64,000 nucleotides of DNA from Saccharopolyspora hordei (GCF_013410345.1 NZ_JACCFJ010000001.1:2083001-2147000); one strand, 5' to 3'; positions 8,039 through 16,945 are shown, counted from the first letter of the stretch. Numbers and translations are program-made. Notes: generated by a model from the letters alone, not told the origin.

Positions 8039-9282
8039 GACAGCACCTCCGACTCCGGTGCGGTGGTCTCCCGGCACAGCTGCTGCCAGACGGCGCCGAT
8101 CGAGGCGTGCGGGCCGTCGGCGACGACCGCGGTCCAGCCCGCGGCCCGCAGCCGCCGCGCGGTCAGGTGCGGGTCGTAGCCGACGCCCTCGCCGTTCCAA
8201 GCGCGGACGTCGAGCAGCACCGCGAGGCTCCGCGTCTCCGGCGGCCGCATCTTGGTCAGCTCGTCCACCGCCGCCGCAGTGGTCTCACCGAGCACGGCGA
8301 TGAGCTCCTGGCCGGCGCCGGGGTCGCGGCTGAACACCAGGTCGCGCTGCGGCGACGGGCGCACCCCGGCCAGCGCGTCCAGCACCGCGTCGTCGTAGCC
8401 GTCGGCGGAGGACTCCGCCCCGCTGGCCAGCTGCGCGCAGTCCTCGGTGGTGACCTGCACCTGCTGGCCGTGCTGGTGCAGGTGCAGGCAGATGCTGGCC
8501 ACCGCGGAGACCGCCCACTCCAGGCTGCTGCGCGCACCGCTGCCGCGGTGCGCCGCCGAGCGCCGGTCGAGCAGCACGGTGACCCCCGCGTGCCAGGGCC
8601 GTTCCTCGACGCGCACCATCAGCTCGTCGCGGCGCGCGGTGGACTTCCAGTGCACCCGGCGGATGTCGTCGCCGTGCCGGTACTGGCGCACCACCGCGTC
8701 GTCCTCGCCGTGCCCGGCGCGCAGCCGCGTCGCGCCGTCCTCGCCGGTGCCCAGCCCGGACCCGGCGGGCAGCCCGGTGAGCGGCACGTGGTGCGGCACC
8801 GCGACGAGCCTGCTGCGACCGGCGAGCTCCCGCTCGAACTCGGCCAGCCCGAAGGGGTCGTGGACGTGGGTGCGCAGCGGTCCGATGTGGTGGATGCCGC
8901 GCAGCGCCGGGGACACCGGGTACGCCAGGACCGTGCCGCCGTGCTTGGGCACCGAGTCCAACCGGGACCGGTGGCGCCCGCCGAGCGCGTGGGGCGTGCC
9001 GTCCTCCAGCAGCAGCCCGCCGAGGGGCAGGCGGCCGGTGGCGGTGACGTGCAGCCGGACGGTCGCCTCACCGCCGACCGGGACGCGGGGCGGCACCACC
9101 TCGCGCCGGGCGGCGACGCCGAACCGGGTGCGGCTGGTCAGCAGCAGCGCCAGCAGCGGCAGCGCGATGACGAAGGCCGCGACCCGCAGCAGGTCGCGCT
9201 CGTCCAGCACCAGCGCGCAGATGCCAGCGGCCACGCCCGCCGCCAACAGGCAGCGCCCGCGGATGGTCAGGCCGGACAGCAT
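8035..9282 (-). CDS. DUF58 (von Willebrand A-like) protein
   Basis: The 415-residue protein has two N-terminal membrane helices (about residues 10-50), a beta-rich middle region, and the DUF58 core with the diagnostic stretch RQYRHGDDIRRVHWKSTARR (near residues 205-225), followed by a vWA-like region starting VTVLLDRR. DUF58 proteins are almost always encoded beside MoxR ATPases and are thought to act with them as a chaperone pair that assembles or activates client complexes. Here it begins two bases after the moxR stop, and its own stop overlaps the transglutaminase start, so the three are translationally coupled. Confidence 0.87.
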   Translation of the reverse strand: MLSGLTIRGRCLLAAGVAAGICALVLDERDLLRVAAFVIALPLLALLLTSRTRFGVAARREVVPPRVPVGGEATVRLHVTATGRLPLGGLLLEDGTPHALGGRHRSRLDSVPKHGGTVLAYPVSPALRGIHHIGPLRTHVHDPFGLAEFERELAGRSRLVAVPHHVPLTGLPAGSGLGTGEDGATRLRAGHGEDDAVVRQYRHGDDIRRVHWKSTARRDELMVRVEERPWHAGVTVLLDRRSAAHRGSGARSSLEWAVSAVASICLHLHQHGQQVQVTTEDCAQLASGAESSADGYDDAVLDALAGVRPSPQRDLVFSRDPGAGQELIAVLGETTAAAVDELTKMRPPETRSLAVLLDVRAWNGEGVGYDPHLTARRLRAAGWTAVVADGPHASIGAVWQQLCRETTAPESEVLS

Positions 9283-9284
9283 CC

Positions 9285-10313
9285 TTACCCGCGTTCACGC
9301 TCGGTGTCGCCGCGCGGTACCGGGGTCCGGTCGAGCAGCTGGCGGACCAGGTCGGTGGTCGAGCGCCGCGCGGCGCGGGCCTCACTGGTCAGCACCAGCC
9401 GGTGCGCCAGCACCGGGATCGCGACCGCCTGGACGTCGTCGGGGATGGTGAACCCGCGCCCGGCGAGCGCGGCCTGCGCGCGGGCGGCCCGCACCAGCTG
9501 CAGCGTCGACCGGGGCGAGGCGCCCAGGCGCAGCTCGGTCAGCTGGCGGGTGCCTGCCACCAGGTCCACCGCGTAGCGGCGGACCTCGGTGGAGACGTGC
9601 ACCTGGCGCACGGCTTGCACCAGGCCGTGGACCTCGGCCGCGTCGGCCACCGGGCGCAGGTCCGCCAGCGGGTCGTGGCCCGCGTGCTCGTCGACCATCG
9701 CCAGCTCCGCCTTGGGGTCCGGGTAGCCGATCGAGACCCGGGTGGTGAACCGGTCGCGCTGCGCCTCCGGCAGCGCGTAGGTGCCCTCCATCTCGACCGG
9801 GTTCTGGGTGGCGATGACCATGAACGGCGAGCTCAGCGGGTAGGTGTCGCCGTCGACGGTGACCTGCCGCTCCTCCATGCACTCCAGCAGCGCGGACTGC
9901 GTCTTGGGCGAGGCGCGGTTGATCTCGTCGCCGACCACGACGTTGGCGAACACCGGGCCGGGGCGGAACTCGAAGCTCTCGGTGCGCCGGTTGTACACCG
10001 ACACCCCGGTGATGTCGCTGGGCAGCAGGTCGGGGGTGAACTGGATGCGGCTGACCGTGCAGTCGATCGAGCGGGCCAGCGCCTTGGCCAGCGAGGTCTT
10101 GCCGACCCCGGGCACGTCCTCGACCAGCAGGTGCCCCTCGGCGAGCAGGGTGACCAGCGCCAGCCGCACCACCTCGGGCTTGCCCACCAGCACCTGCTCG
10201 ACGTTCGCCGCGATGCGCTGGATGGTGGCGTGCAGCTGGTCCACGCCGGGCGTCTCCGGCGCGTCACCGGTACCGGTCGTCGGGGCACCGGACAACTCGG
10301 CTCTGGGCGTCAC
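9285..10313 (-). CDS. moxR: MoxR-family AAA+ ATPase
   Basis: A 342-residue AAA+ protein. The Walker A motif is GVGKTSLAK, Walker B is VVVGDEINRA, sensor 1 lies in MVIATQNPVEMEG, and the arginine-finger region is ALPEAQRDRF; this set is specific to the MoxR group. MoxR proteins act as chaperone-like ATPases with vWA-domain partners. The GTG at 10313 is chosen because AGGAGG stands 3-9 bases before it; the frame remains open for another 25 codons without a ribosome site. It is the first gene of the moxR-DUF58-tgpA operon and is divergent from mraZ across a 597-bp gap. Confidence 0.88.
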   Translation of the reverse strand: MTPRAELSGAPTTGTGDAPETPGVDQLHATIQRIAANVEQVLVGKPEVVRLALVTLLAEGHLLVEDVPGVGKTSLAKALARSIDCTVSRIQFTPDLLPSDITGVSVYNRRTESFEFRPGPVFANVVVGDEINRASPKTQSALLECMEERQVTVDGDTYPLSSPFMVIATQNPVEMEGTYALPEAQRDRFTTRVSIGYPDPKAELAMVDEHAGHDPLADLRPVADAAEVHGLVQAVRQVHVSTEVRRYAVDLVAGTRQLTELRLGASPRSTLQLVRAARAQAALAGRGFTIPDDVQAVAIPVLAHRLVLTSEARAARRSTTDLVRQLLDRTPVPRGDTERERG

Positions 10314-10715
10314 GCCACCTCCTGCTCGTCGCGGCGCCCGGGTCCGCCCGAGCGGGGTTCCGCTGCCACACCCGCGGAGCGCCCGCACCGGCGGTGAGCG
10401 CGCGGGTGTCGCTCACGACGCCTCCGGTGCTCTGCGGGCAACCCGCGCCCGGTCGTCGGCCGTCGGCCGGCCCGGGCTGCGTGCAGGTGCAGTGTGCCAA
10501 ACCGGGGACTCCCGGCGGGACACCCGCACCGATCCCCCCACTCCTCCCCACGGGTCGCGCCGCGGCCGGGGTCGGGCTGGGCGGGCACTGAGCATAACCG
10601 CGTACCCGAAGGGGTTGATCACGGTTCGCGACGGTTCCTCCCCCCACTTCGACCCCACCCGCTGTGACCTGCGAAAACGCTGCCGGGAAGTGCGGGTGGG
10701 GCAGGGCGTTCCGTG
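10314..10715. other. Non-coding region between moxR and the mraZ promoter
   Basis: No gene is supported in this 400-bp stretch. On the minus strand TATGCT (10597-10592) could be the -10 element for moxR, but no good -35 is seen. Two minus-strand GTGGGG words (as CCCCAC at 10642-10647 and 10653-10658) lie 11 bp apart, and a plus-strand GTGGGG lies at 10696-10701; they resemble the MraZ boxes further downstream but are not in the 10-bp phase. Confidence 0.35.
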
Positions 10716-10757
10716 TTGACGGTGGGATGAAGTGGGGTAGTGTGGGGGAAGGTGGGG
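10716..10757 (+). promoter_or_regulatory. mraZ promoter with four phased MraZ operator boxes
   Basis: TTGACG (10716-10721) and TAGTGT (10738-10743) are 16 bp apart and make a good housekeeping-type promoter. Laid over it are four direct copies of GTGGGR starting at 10722, 10732, 10742 and 10752, an exact 10-bp period. Repeats of TGGG with this period are the known operator of MraZ, the regulator that represses its own dcw operon. Two boxes fall in the spacer, one overlaps the -10 and one lies just downstream, so binding would block polymerase directly. Confidence 0.8.
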
Positions 10758-10910
10758 CAAACGGGGGTCCTGCTGCTCCTGCCGGCCACGTGACCGGTGG
10801 GAGTCCGGCCCGGGTGGCAGGCCCGGGTCCTCGTCGGGGTCGCAGCGCAGCTGCGGCGAGGTCCGGGGCCGCGGGGACGGGCGGCTCGGCGGGCGGGGAG
10901 GTGGACCGGG

Positions 10911-11342
10911 ATGTTCCTCGGCACCCATCACCCGAAGCTCGACGACAAGGGGCGCTTGACGCTGCCGGCGAAGTACCGGGACGCACTGGCAGGGGGGCTG
11001 ATGGTCACCAAGGGACAGGACCACTGCCTCTACGTGTTCCCGCGCGACGAGTTCGAGCAGATGGCGCGCAAGGTCGCCGAGGCCCCGTTCACCAACGAGG
11101 CGGTCCGCGCCTACCAGCGCTACCTGTTCGCCGGGACCGACGAGCAGGAGCCCGACGGGCAGGGCCGGATCAAGATCGCGACGGAGCTGCGGCGCTACGC
11201 CGGGCTGACCAAGGAGTGCGTGGTCATCGGCGCGATCAACCGGCTCGAGATCTGGCAGGCGGAGAGGTGGCAGAGCTACCTCGAGGAGCACGAGGAGGGC
11301 TATGCGCAGGCGCGTGAGGAGGTGTTGCCGGGCGTCTTCTGA
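10911..11342 (+). CDS. mraZ: Transcriptional regulator MraZ
   Basis: A 143-residue protein beginning [15 protein letters not shown], with the two SpoVT/AbrB-like halves of MraZ: [13 protein letters not shown] in the first and [13 protein letters not shown] in the second. MraZ forms a ring that binds direct repeats upstream of its own gene and controls the division and cell-wall cluster. The ATG at 10911 follows GGGGAGG; an upstream GTG in the same frame would add 38 low-complexity residues and is rejected. It is the first gene of the dcw cluster and carries its operator about 155 bp upstream. Confidence 0.97.
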   Translation: MFLGTHHPKLDDKGRLTLPAKYRDALAGGLMVTKGQDHCLYVFPRDEFEQMARKVAEAPFTNEAVRAYQRYLFAGTDEQEPDGQGRIKIATELRRYAGLTKECVVIGAINRLEIWQAERWQSYLEEHEEGYAQAREEVLPGVF

Positions 11343-11561
11343 CCGGTGCGGGCGTTGACGGCGGGACTTCGGGCCTCGTGAGGCCTCGGTCCGCTCGGCT
11401 TTCGCAGGCCTGGTGCATCTTCCCCGGCACCAGGACGCGACGGGCGGGCGGGGACCTGACGGGATCCGGACGTCCACACGAGACACTGGGACACCAGACC
11501 ATGTCCACGCCGGACCCCGGCACCGCCGAGCCCCGGAGCGGGCCGGCAATACCGACATCGC

Positions 11562-11589
11562 CACGCGCGGGCCTGCGGGCCCGCGCGTG
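11562..11589 (+). terminator. Strong GC hairpin between mraZ and rsmH
   Basis: A perfect 12-bp stem (11562-11573 with 11578-11589) with a four-base loop, 48 bp before the rsmH start. It lies inside the 295-bp gap between the two genes and could reduce read-through from the mraZ promoter or shape the rsmH leader. No other element was recognised in this gap. Confidence 0.45.
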
Positions 11590-11637
11590 CCGGTTGGCGG
11601 AGCTCGACGGGACGGCACGCGGGAGGGAGGGGCCGCC

Positions 11638-12624
11638 GTGGCCGAACAGCGGTATGACGAGGGCGGGTCCGCCCGCGACAAGCACGTTCCGGTGCTGCTG
11701 GACCGGACGCTGGAGCTGCTGGAGCCGGCGCTGTCCCGCGAGGGTGCGGTGGTCGTCGACGCCACGCTCGGCATGGGCGGGCACGCCGAGGCGATGCTGG
11801 CCGCGCACCCGGGGCTGACGCTGGTCGGCCTGGACCGCGACCCGGACGCCCTGCGGTTGGCGGGGGAGCGGCTCGCGCCCCACGCCTCGCGGACCCACCT
11901 GGTGCACGCGGTGTACGACCAGTGGGCCGAGGTGCTGGCCGACCTCGGGCTGTCCGAGGTGGACGCCGCGCTGTTCGACCTCGGGGTCTCCTCGCTGCAG
12001 CTGGACGAGGCCGAGCGCGGGTTCGCCTACGCCCAGGACGCCCCGCTGGACATGCGGATGGACCCCAGCGCGCCGCGCACCGCGGCGGACGTGCTCAACA
12101 CCTACTCCGCGGAGGAGCTCGCGCGGGTGCTGCGCACCTACGGCGAGGAGCGGTTCGCGAACAAGATCGCCGGCGCCATCGTCCGGGAGCGGCAGAAGGA
12201 GCCGTTCGCCACCAGCGCGCGGCTGGTGCAGCTGCTCTACGACACGGTGCCCGCGGCCAGCCGGCGCACCGGGGGCCACCCGGCCAAGCGCACCTTCCAG
12301 GCGCTGCGCATCGAGGTCAACGCCGAGCTCGACGTGCTGGAGCGGGCGCTGCCCGCGGCGCTGGACTCGCTGGCGGTCGGCGGCCGGATCGTGGTGATGT
12401 CGTACCACTCGCTGGAGGACCGGATGGTCAAGCGCACCCTCGCGGAGCGGGTGAAGTCGCGCACCCCGGTCGACCTGCCGGTGGAACTGCCCGGGCACGG
12501 GCCGGAGTTCCGCCTGCTCACCCGAGGCGCCGAGGTCGCCGGGGAGCAGGAGGTCGAGGACAACCCGAGAGCTGCGTCGGTGCGGTTGCGCGCCGCGGAG
12601 CGGATCGGCAGGGGGACGACGTGA
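11638..12624 (+). CDS. rsmH: 16S rRNA (cytosine-1402-N4)-methyltransferase RsmH
   Basis: A 328-residue protein with the RsmH (MraW) layout: N-terminal HVPVLLD, SAM-binding motif [20 protein letters not shown], the family hallmark [17 protein letters not shown], the inserted helical domain, and a C-terminal [12 protein letters not shown] motif. It methylates N4 of C1402 in the ribosomal decoding centre. The GTG at 11638 has a strong GGGAGGGAGGGG site just upstream. It is the second gene of the dcw cluster, and its stop overlaps the start of a 38-codon frame that leads into ftsL. Confidence 0.96.
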   Translation: MAEQRYDEGGSARDKHVPVLLDRTLELLEPALSREGAVVVDATLGMGGHAEAMLAAHPGLTLVGLDRDPDALRLAGERLAPHASRTHLVHAVYDQWAEVLADLGLSEVDAALFDLGVSSLQLDEAERGFAYAQDAPLDMRMDPSAPRTAADVLNTYSAEELARVLRTYGEERFANKIAGAIVRERQKEPFATSARLVQLLYDTVPAASRRTGGHPAKRTFQALRIEVNAELDVLERALPAALDSLAVGGRIVVMSYHSLEDRMVKRTLAERVKSRTPVDLPVELPGHGPEFRLLTRGAEVAGEQEVEDNPRAASVRLRAAERIGRGTT

Positions 12625-12737
12625 GCGGCGGGGGACGCGAGCGCCGCGCGGCCGGCAGCCCGGCGAGGGGTGCCGGCGGGCGCGTGCTGCGCGGGGCACC
12701 GGCGCGGGCGTCCGCAGACGAACAGGAGGCGGCATGA
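12621..12737 (+). CDS. Possible 38-codon coupling ORF between rsmH and ftsL
   Basis: The GTG at 12621 shares four bases with the rsmH stop, and its TGA shares four bases with the ftsL ATG, so ribosomes could run from rsmH through this frame into ftsL. The predicted peptide is Arg/Ala/Gly-rich with no recognisable domain. The frame is also open further upstream within rsmH, so it may exist by chance; ftsL has its own ribosome site (GGAGG). Confidence 0.25.
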   Translation: MSGGGRERRAAGSPARGAGGRVLRGAPARASADEQEAA

Positions 12738-13477
12738 CAGCACCTGCACGCGCCGGGAAGTCCGCATCGCGCTCCGACAAGCGCGCGCAACAGGCCGCCG
12801 GGAAGGGCACGACCGGGGGCGGCACGCGGTCCGGGACCAAGGCGGACAAGCCGCGGGCGCGGTCCGCTGCGGCGGAACGCGCCTACGCGCGCCGCGAGGA
12901 GCGGCGGGAGCGGTCGACGCGGGAACCGTCGGTGCGGCGGCCGCGCCAGGTCCGCAGCGGCGCGGAGGACCGGCGGCCCACCTCGGCGAAGCCGAAGACC
13001 CGCGCCAAGCAGCTGCAGGAGAAGGTGGCGCTCGCGCGGCTGCCGCTGGTGGTCGTGGTGATGACGGTGCTGGCCGTCGGGCTCGCCGCGACGCTGTGGC
13101 TGTCCATCGCCGCGGTCAGCGGCAGCTACCAGCTGCAGCACGGTGAGGCCGAGATCGCCAGCCTCAACGAGCGCCGCGAGCAGCTGCTGCGCGAGGTGAG
13201 CACGCTGGACTCGCCACCGGTGATCCAGCGGCGCGCGGTGGAAGAGCTCGGCATGGTTCCCGGGCCGACCCCGGCGCACCTGGTCATGCAGCCGGACGGC
13301 ACCGTGCTCGTGGTCGGCGATCCGGAGAAGGCGACGGCACCGCCGCCCCCGCCGCCCCCGCCGGCCCCGCCCGCGGAGCAGCCGCCCGCGGAGCAGCCGC
13401 AGGACCAGCTCGCGCAGCAGGGCCCGCCGCCGGCGCAGGCGGGTGAGCGGCCACCGGCCGCTGCGGGAGGACGTTGA
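12734..13477 (+). CDS. ftsL: Cell-division protein FtsL-like (bitopic, proline-rich C-terminus)
   Basis: A 247-residue bitopic protein in the position of ftsL. Residues 1-98 are a long basic cytoplasmic region, 100-125 a single membrane helix (LPLVVVVMTVLAVGLAATLWL), and 130-165 a short coiled coil (HGEAEIASLNERREQLLREV) of the FtsL/DivIC type. The external tail is unusual: after residue 195 it turns almost wholly into Pro, Ala, Glu and Gln. FtsL with FtsB and FtsQ activates the FtsW-FtsI synthase at the septum. The sequence of FtsL is weakly conserved, so the call rests on topology and gene order. The ATG is preceded by GGAGG, and the stop TGA overlaps the ftsI ATG by one base. Confidence 0.85.
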   Translation: MTAPARAGKSASRSDKRAQQAAGKGTTGGGTRSGTKADKPRARSAAAERAYARREERRERSTREPSVRRPRQVRSGAEDRRPTSAKPKTRAKQLQEKVALARLPLVVVVMTVLAVGLAATLWLSIAAVSGSYQLQHGEAEIASLNERREQLLREVSTLDSPPVIQRRAVEELGMVPGPTPAHLVMQPDGTVLVVGDPEKATAPPPPPPPPAPPAEQPPAEQPQDQLAQQGPPPAQAGERPPAAAGGR

Positions 13478-15333
13478 TGGCCCGGAGGTCGACCAGGCTC
13501 ATCCGCGGCCGCACCGCGCGCACCAACGTCGCCGGCAGCAACCGGCGGCTGCGCGTGGGGCGGCTGCTGATGGTGCTCGCCTTGGTGCTCACCAGCGTGA
13601 AGCTGGTGCAGGTCCAGGGGTTCCAGGCCAGCGCGCTGTCCGAGAAGGCGTTGCAGCAGCGGCTGGACCGCTCGGTCATCCCGGCCGAGCGCGGGTCCAT
13701 CGTGGACCGCAACGGCAACGTGCTCGCCTTCAGCAGCGAGGCGCGGCAGCTCTACGCGAACCCGCGCCTGCTCGACCGGGAGTTCGCGGAGCAGCACGCC
13801 AAGGACCCCAGCAAGCCCACGCCCGCGGAGTACAAGCAGGAGATCGCGCGCTTCATCGCGCAGGAGCTGCCGGGGGTGATCACCGAGCAGGAGGTGCTCG
13901 ACGCGCTGTTCCGCGACGTCGGGTTCACCTACTTCGGCCCCAAGATCGACCCGGGCAAGGCGCGGGAGATCACCGAGCGGTACCCGCAGATCGGCTCGGA
14001 GTACCAGGCCACCCGCGAGTACCCCGGCGGGAACCTGGCCGCGAACATCATCGGCGCGGCGAACTGGCGCAAGGACGAGGTGCCGGGCAAGCTGCGCGGC
14101 CAGATCGGCCTGGAGTTCTCGTTGGACTCGGTGCTGGCCGGCAAGGACGGCCAGCAGGTCTCCGACACCGCGCTGGACGGGGACCTGGTCATCCCCGGCA
14201 CGCGCGAGCTGCAACCGGCCGTCCCGGGCTCCGACGTGGAGCTGACCATCGACTCCGACGTGCAGTTCATGCTGCAGCGCGAGCTCGCCGACTACGCGCG
14301 CGAGGCGAAGGCGAAGAACGCCAGCGCCGTGGTGCTGGACGCCAAGACCGGTGAGGTCTACGCGCTGGCCAACGACAAGACCTTCGACCCGAACGGCTCC
14401 TGGGCCGAGAACACCGGGAACCCGGCGGTGACCACCCCGTACGAACCGGGTTCGGTGGCCAAGCTGATCACCGCCGCCGGGGCGATCGAGGACGGTGTCG
14501 TCAAGCCCGACACGGTGCTGCAGGTGCCGGGCAGCATCAAGGTCGCCGACCGCACGGTGGGCGACGCGTGGTCGCACGGCACGGTGCCGATGACGTTCAC
14601 CGGGGTGCTGGGCAAGTCCTCCAACGTCGGCACCCTCATGGTGGCGCAGCAGCTCGGCGAGCAGCGGTGGTACGACTTCGCCCGCAGCTTCGGGCTGGGC
14701 CAGCGCACGGGCGTCGGGCTCCCCGGGGAGAGCGCGGGTGTGCTGCCGCCGCCCGACGAGTGGTCCGGTTCGTCGTTCGGCAACCTGCCCATCGGCCAGG
14801 GCTTCTCGCTGACCGTGCTGCAGATGGCCAGCATGTACCAGGCGATCGCCAACGACGGGGTGCGGGTGCCGCCGCGGATCATCTCCGCGGAGATCGGCCC
14901 GGACGGCAAGCGGGTGGAGCGTCCCCGTCCGGGGGGCGTGCGGGTGGTCAGCCCGGAGACCGCGCGCACCGTCAAGGACATGCTGCGGTCGGTGGTGCAG
15001 GACGCCCCGCAGCCGAACCGCGGCACCGGTTCGGCCGCGGCGCTGGCCGGTTACCAGGTCTCGGGCAAGACCGGCACGGCCCAGCAGTACGACCCGGCGT
15101 GCAAGTGCTACAGCAACTCGAAGCACTGGATCACCTTCGCGGGCATCGTCCCGGCGGACAGCCCCCGCTTCGTGATCGGCCTGATGCTGGACCGCCCGGC
15201 CTACGGGACCCAGCAGGGCTCGTCCGCGGCGCCGCTGTTCCACAACATCGCGTCCTTCCTCACCCAGCGCTACCAGCTGCAGATGTCCCGGGAACCCGCC
15301 CCGTTCCAGGTCCTCCAGCTCCCGGCCCCCTGA
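13477..15333 (+). CDS. ftsI: Septal peptidoglycan transpeptidase FtsI (PBP3/PbpB)
   Basis: A 618-residue class B penicillin-binding protein. A basic N-terminus and one membrane helix (about residues 28-45) lead to the dimerisation domain with the ERGSIVDRNGNVLA motif, then the transpeptidase domain with all active-site motifs: Ser326-x-x-Lys329 (SVAK), Ser381-Ser-Asn383 and Lys531-Thr-Gly. A cysteine pair (ACKCY) lies close after KTG. FtsI cross-links septal peptidoglycan in complex with FtsW. The ATG at 13477, overlapping the ftsL stop by one base and preceded by GGGAGG, is preferred over the TTG one codon upstream. In most actinobacteria murE follows directly, but here 6.4 kb of other DNA intervenes. 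Confidence 0.95.
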   Translation: MARRSTRLIRGRTARTNVAGSNRRLRVGRLLMVLALVLTSVKLVQVQGFQASALSEKALQQRLDRSVIPAERGSIVDRNGNVLAFSSEARQLYANPRLLDREFAEQHAKDPSKPTPAEYKQEIARFIAQELPGVITEQEVLDALFRDVGFTYFGPKIDPGKAREITERYPQIGSEYQATREYPGGNLAANIIGAANWRKDEVPGKLRGQIGLEFSLDSVLAGKDGQQVSDTALDGDLVIPGTRELQPAVPGSDVELTIDSDVQFMLQRELADYAREAKAKNASAVVLDAKTGEVYALANDKTFDPNGSWAENTGNPAVTTPYEPGSVAKLITAAGAIEDGVVKPDTVLQVPGSIKVADRTVGDAWSHGTVPMTFTGVLGKSSNVGTLMVAQQLGEQRWYDFARSFGLGQRTGVGLPGESAGVLPPPDEWSGSSFGNLPIGQGFSLTVLQMASMYQAIANDGVRVPPRIISAEIGPDGKRVERPRPGGVRVVSPETARTVKDMLRSVVQDAPQPNRGTGSAAALAGYQVSGKTGTAQQYDPACKCYSNSKHWITFAGIVPADSPRFVIGLMLDRPAYGTQQGSSAAPLFHNIASFLTQRYQLQMSREPAPFQVLQLPAP

Positions 15334-15375
15334 GCCGGTGGGCGGTGTTGCGGCACCGCCTCCCAGACCCGAACA

Positions 15376-15421
15376 CGCCCCCGCCGCGCCCGGGACTGTC
15401 GCCCGGAACGCGGCGGGGGCG
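15376..15421. terminator. Bidirectional terminator after ftsI
   Basis: A 13-bp perfect stem (15376-15388 with 15409-15421) with more pairing inside the loop. It separates ftsI from the convergent transporter gene and shows that the upper dcw operon ends here. Confidence 0.75.
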
Positions 15422-15438
15422 CGGCTGTTCTCCGGTGC

Positions 15439-16737
15439 TCAGGCGCGGGAGCGGGAGAGGGTGAGGAAGAGGCCCGCCGCAGCGAGGCCGCACAGGGCCA
15501 GCAGGTACAGGCCCGCGGTGTCGGAGTCGAGGGTGTGCTCGACCCAGTTCTTCGCCACCGGGGCGACGAACCCGCCCAGGTTGCCCAGCGAGTTGATCAG
15601 GCCGATGCCCGCGGCCGCCGCCGTCCCGGTCAGGTAGGCCGCCGGGAACGTCCAGAACACCGGCTGCACCGAGATGTAGCCCGCCGCCGCCACCGACAGC
15701 CCGGCGATCGCCAGCACCGGGTTGGCGAAGTAGGCGGAGGCCGCGATGCCGATCGAGCCGCCGGCCACGCAGGCCGCCGCGACGAACCGCTTCTTCGGCT
15801 GCGACACCCGGTCGGCCCTGGTGGAGACCGCGATGTTGGTCAGCAGCGCGATGGTCCACGGGATGGCCGTCACCAGCCCGACGAGCAGCCCGACCTCGCT
15901 GCCCACCGCGTCGGCCACCTGCGTCGGCAGGTAGAAGGTCATGCCGTACACGCTGCACTGGATGAGGAAGTAGATCAGGCAGAAGTACAGCACCTTCGGG
16001 TCCACCAGGGCGGCCATCAGCCGGTGCGGGCTGTGCTCCCGCTTGGCCTCGGCCTCCCGGTCGACCGCGTCCTGCAGGGCGGTGCGCTCGTCCGGGGTGA
16101 GCCACCGGGCCTCGGCGGGCTTGTTGTCCAGGTAGAAGAACGCCCAGACGCCGACCACGCAGGCGATCAGGCCCTCCACGGCGAACATCCACTGCCAGCC
16201 GAGGATCCCGGCCACGCCGTCGAGCTCCAGCAGGATCCCGGACAGCGGCCCGCCGAGCACCGAGGCGAGCGGGATGCCGAAGTAGAACACCGCGTTGCAG
16301 CGCGAGCGGTAGGCGTGCGGGACCCAGTGGGTGATGAACAGGATGACGCCGGGGAAGAACCCGGCCTCGGCCACGCCGAGCAGGAAGCGCAGCAGGTAGA
16401 ACAGGAACTCGCTGTTCACCAGCGCCATCGCGGCGGAGATCAGGCCCCAGGTGACCATGATCCGGCACATCCACCAGCGGGCGCCGACCTTCACCATGAT
16501 GAGGTTGCTGGGCACTTCGAACAGCGCGTAGCCGACGAAGAACAGCCCGGCGCCGAGCGCGTAGGCGGCTTCGGAGATGCCCGCGTGCGCCTGGAACGCC
16601 TCCTTGGCGAAGCCGATGTTGACGCGGTCCAGGAACGCGATGACGTACATGAAGAACAGGAACGGCATCAGGCGGACCATGACCCGCCGGACCGCCGTGG
16701 TCAGCGCCGCGTCGGACGCGCGTTCGCCGGTGTGCAC
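15439..16737 (-). CDS. MFS transporter of the anion:cation symporter (ACS) family
   Basis: A 432-residue major facilitator protein with twelve hydrophobic segments. The opening region FLDRVNIGFAKEAF and the following FEVPSNLIMVKVGARWW (between helices 2 and 3) are strongly typical of the ACS family, whose members import sugar acids, phthalate, tartrate and similar organic anions with protons. It is divergent from a sugar-acid dehydratase gene, so a sugar acid is the likely substrate. The start is placed at the GTG at 16737, which has AGGAGG four bases upstream; a GTG 45 bases further out lacks a ribosome site and overlaps a palindrome in the control region. Confidence 0.85.
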   Translation of the reverse strand: MHTGERASDAALTTAVRRVMVRLMPFLFFMYVIAFLDRVNIGFAKEAFQAHAGISEAAYALGAGLFFVGYALFEVPSNLIMVKVGARWWMCRIMVTWGLISAAMALVNSEFLFYLLRFLLGVAEAGFFPGVILFITHWVPHAYRSRCNAVFYFGIPLASVLGGPLSGILLELDGVAGILGWQWMFAVEGLIACVVGVWAFFYLDNKPAEARWLTPDERTALQDAVDREAEAKREHSPHRLMAALVDPKVLYFCLIYFLIQCSVYGMTFYLPTQVADAVGSEVGLLVGLVTAIPWTIALLTNIAVSTRADRVSQPKKRFVAAACVAGGSIGIAASAYFANPVLAIAGLSVAAAGYISVQPVFWTFPAAYLTGTAAAAGIGLINSLGNLGGFVAPVAKNWVEHTLDSDTAGLYLLALCGLAAAGLFLTLSRSRA

Positions 16738-16763
16738 CCTGCCTCCTCGTCGAGGTGGTGGAT

Positions 16764-16869
16764 CGTTCGAGATGTCGGACACTGTCCGTGATGTGGGCCA
16801 CGAGCCTAGGCCGTGGTGTGACGCTCGTCAATGACCATCTCGTTCGGGATGCCAACCGACGTTCGAAAT
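16764..16869. promoter_or_regulatory. Divergent control region with repeated CGTTCGRRAT motifs
   Basis: Between the transporter and dehydratase genes, CGTTCG followed by two purines and AT occurs three times in the same orientation (16764-16773, 16841-16850, 16860-16869). A perfect GGACA-C-TGTCC palindrome lies at 16777-16787. These are candidate operators for a regulator that would switch both genes; no regulator gene is adjacent. Confidence 0.4.
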
Positions 16870-16945
16870 CGCGGATGAACTGTTGCGCGCCGAGGATCGA
16901 ACTGGTTCGCTCGGAACGACGGCCAGACACGCACGAGGAGGGCGC

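Noticed and set aside
10797-10910. Upstream GTG start for mraZ
   Set aside because: It would add 38 Arg/Gly-rich residues before the universally conserved MFLGT start, which has its own ribosome site.
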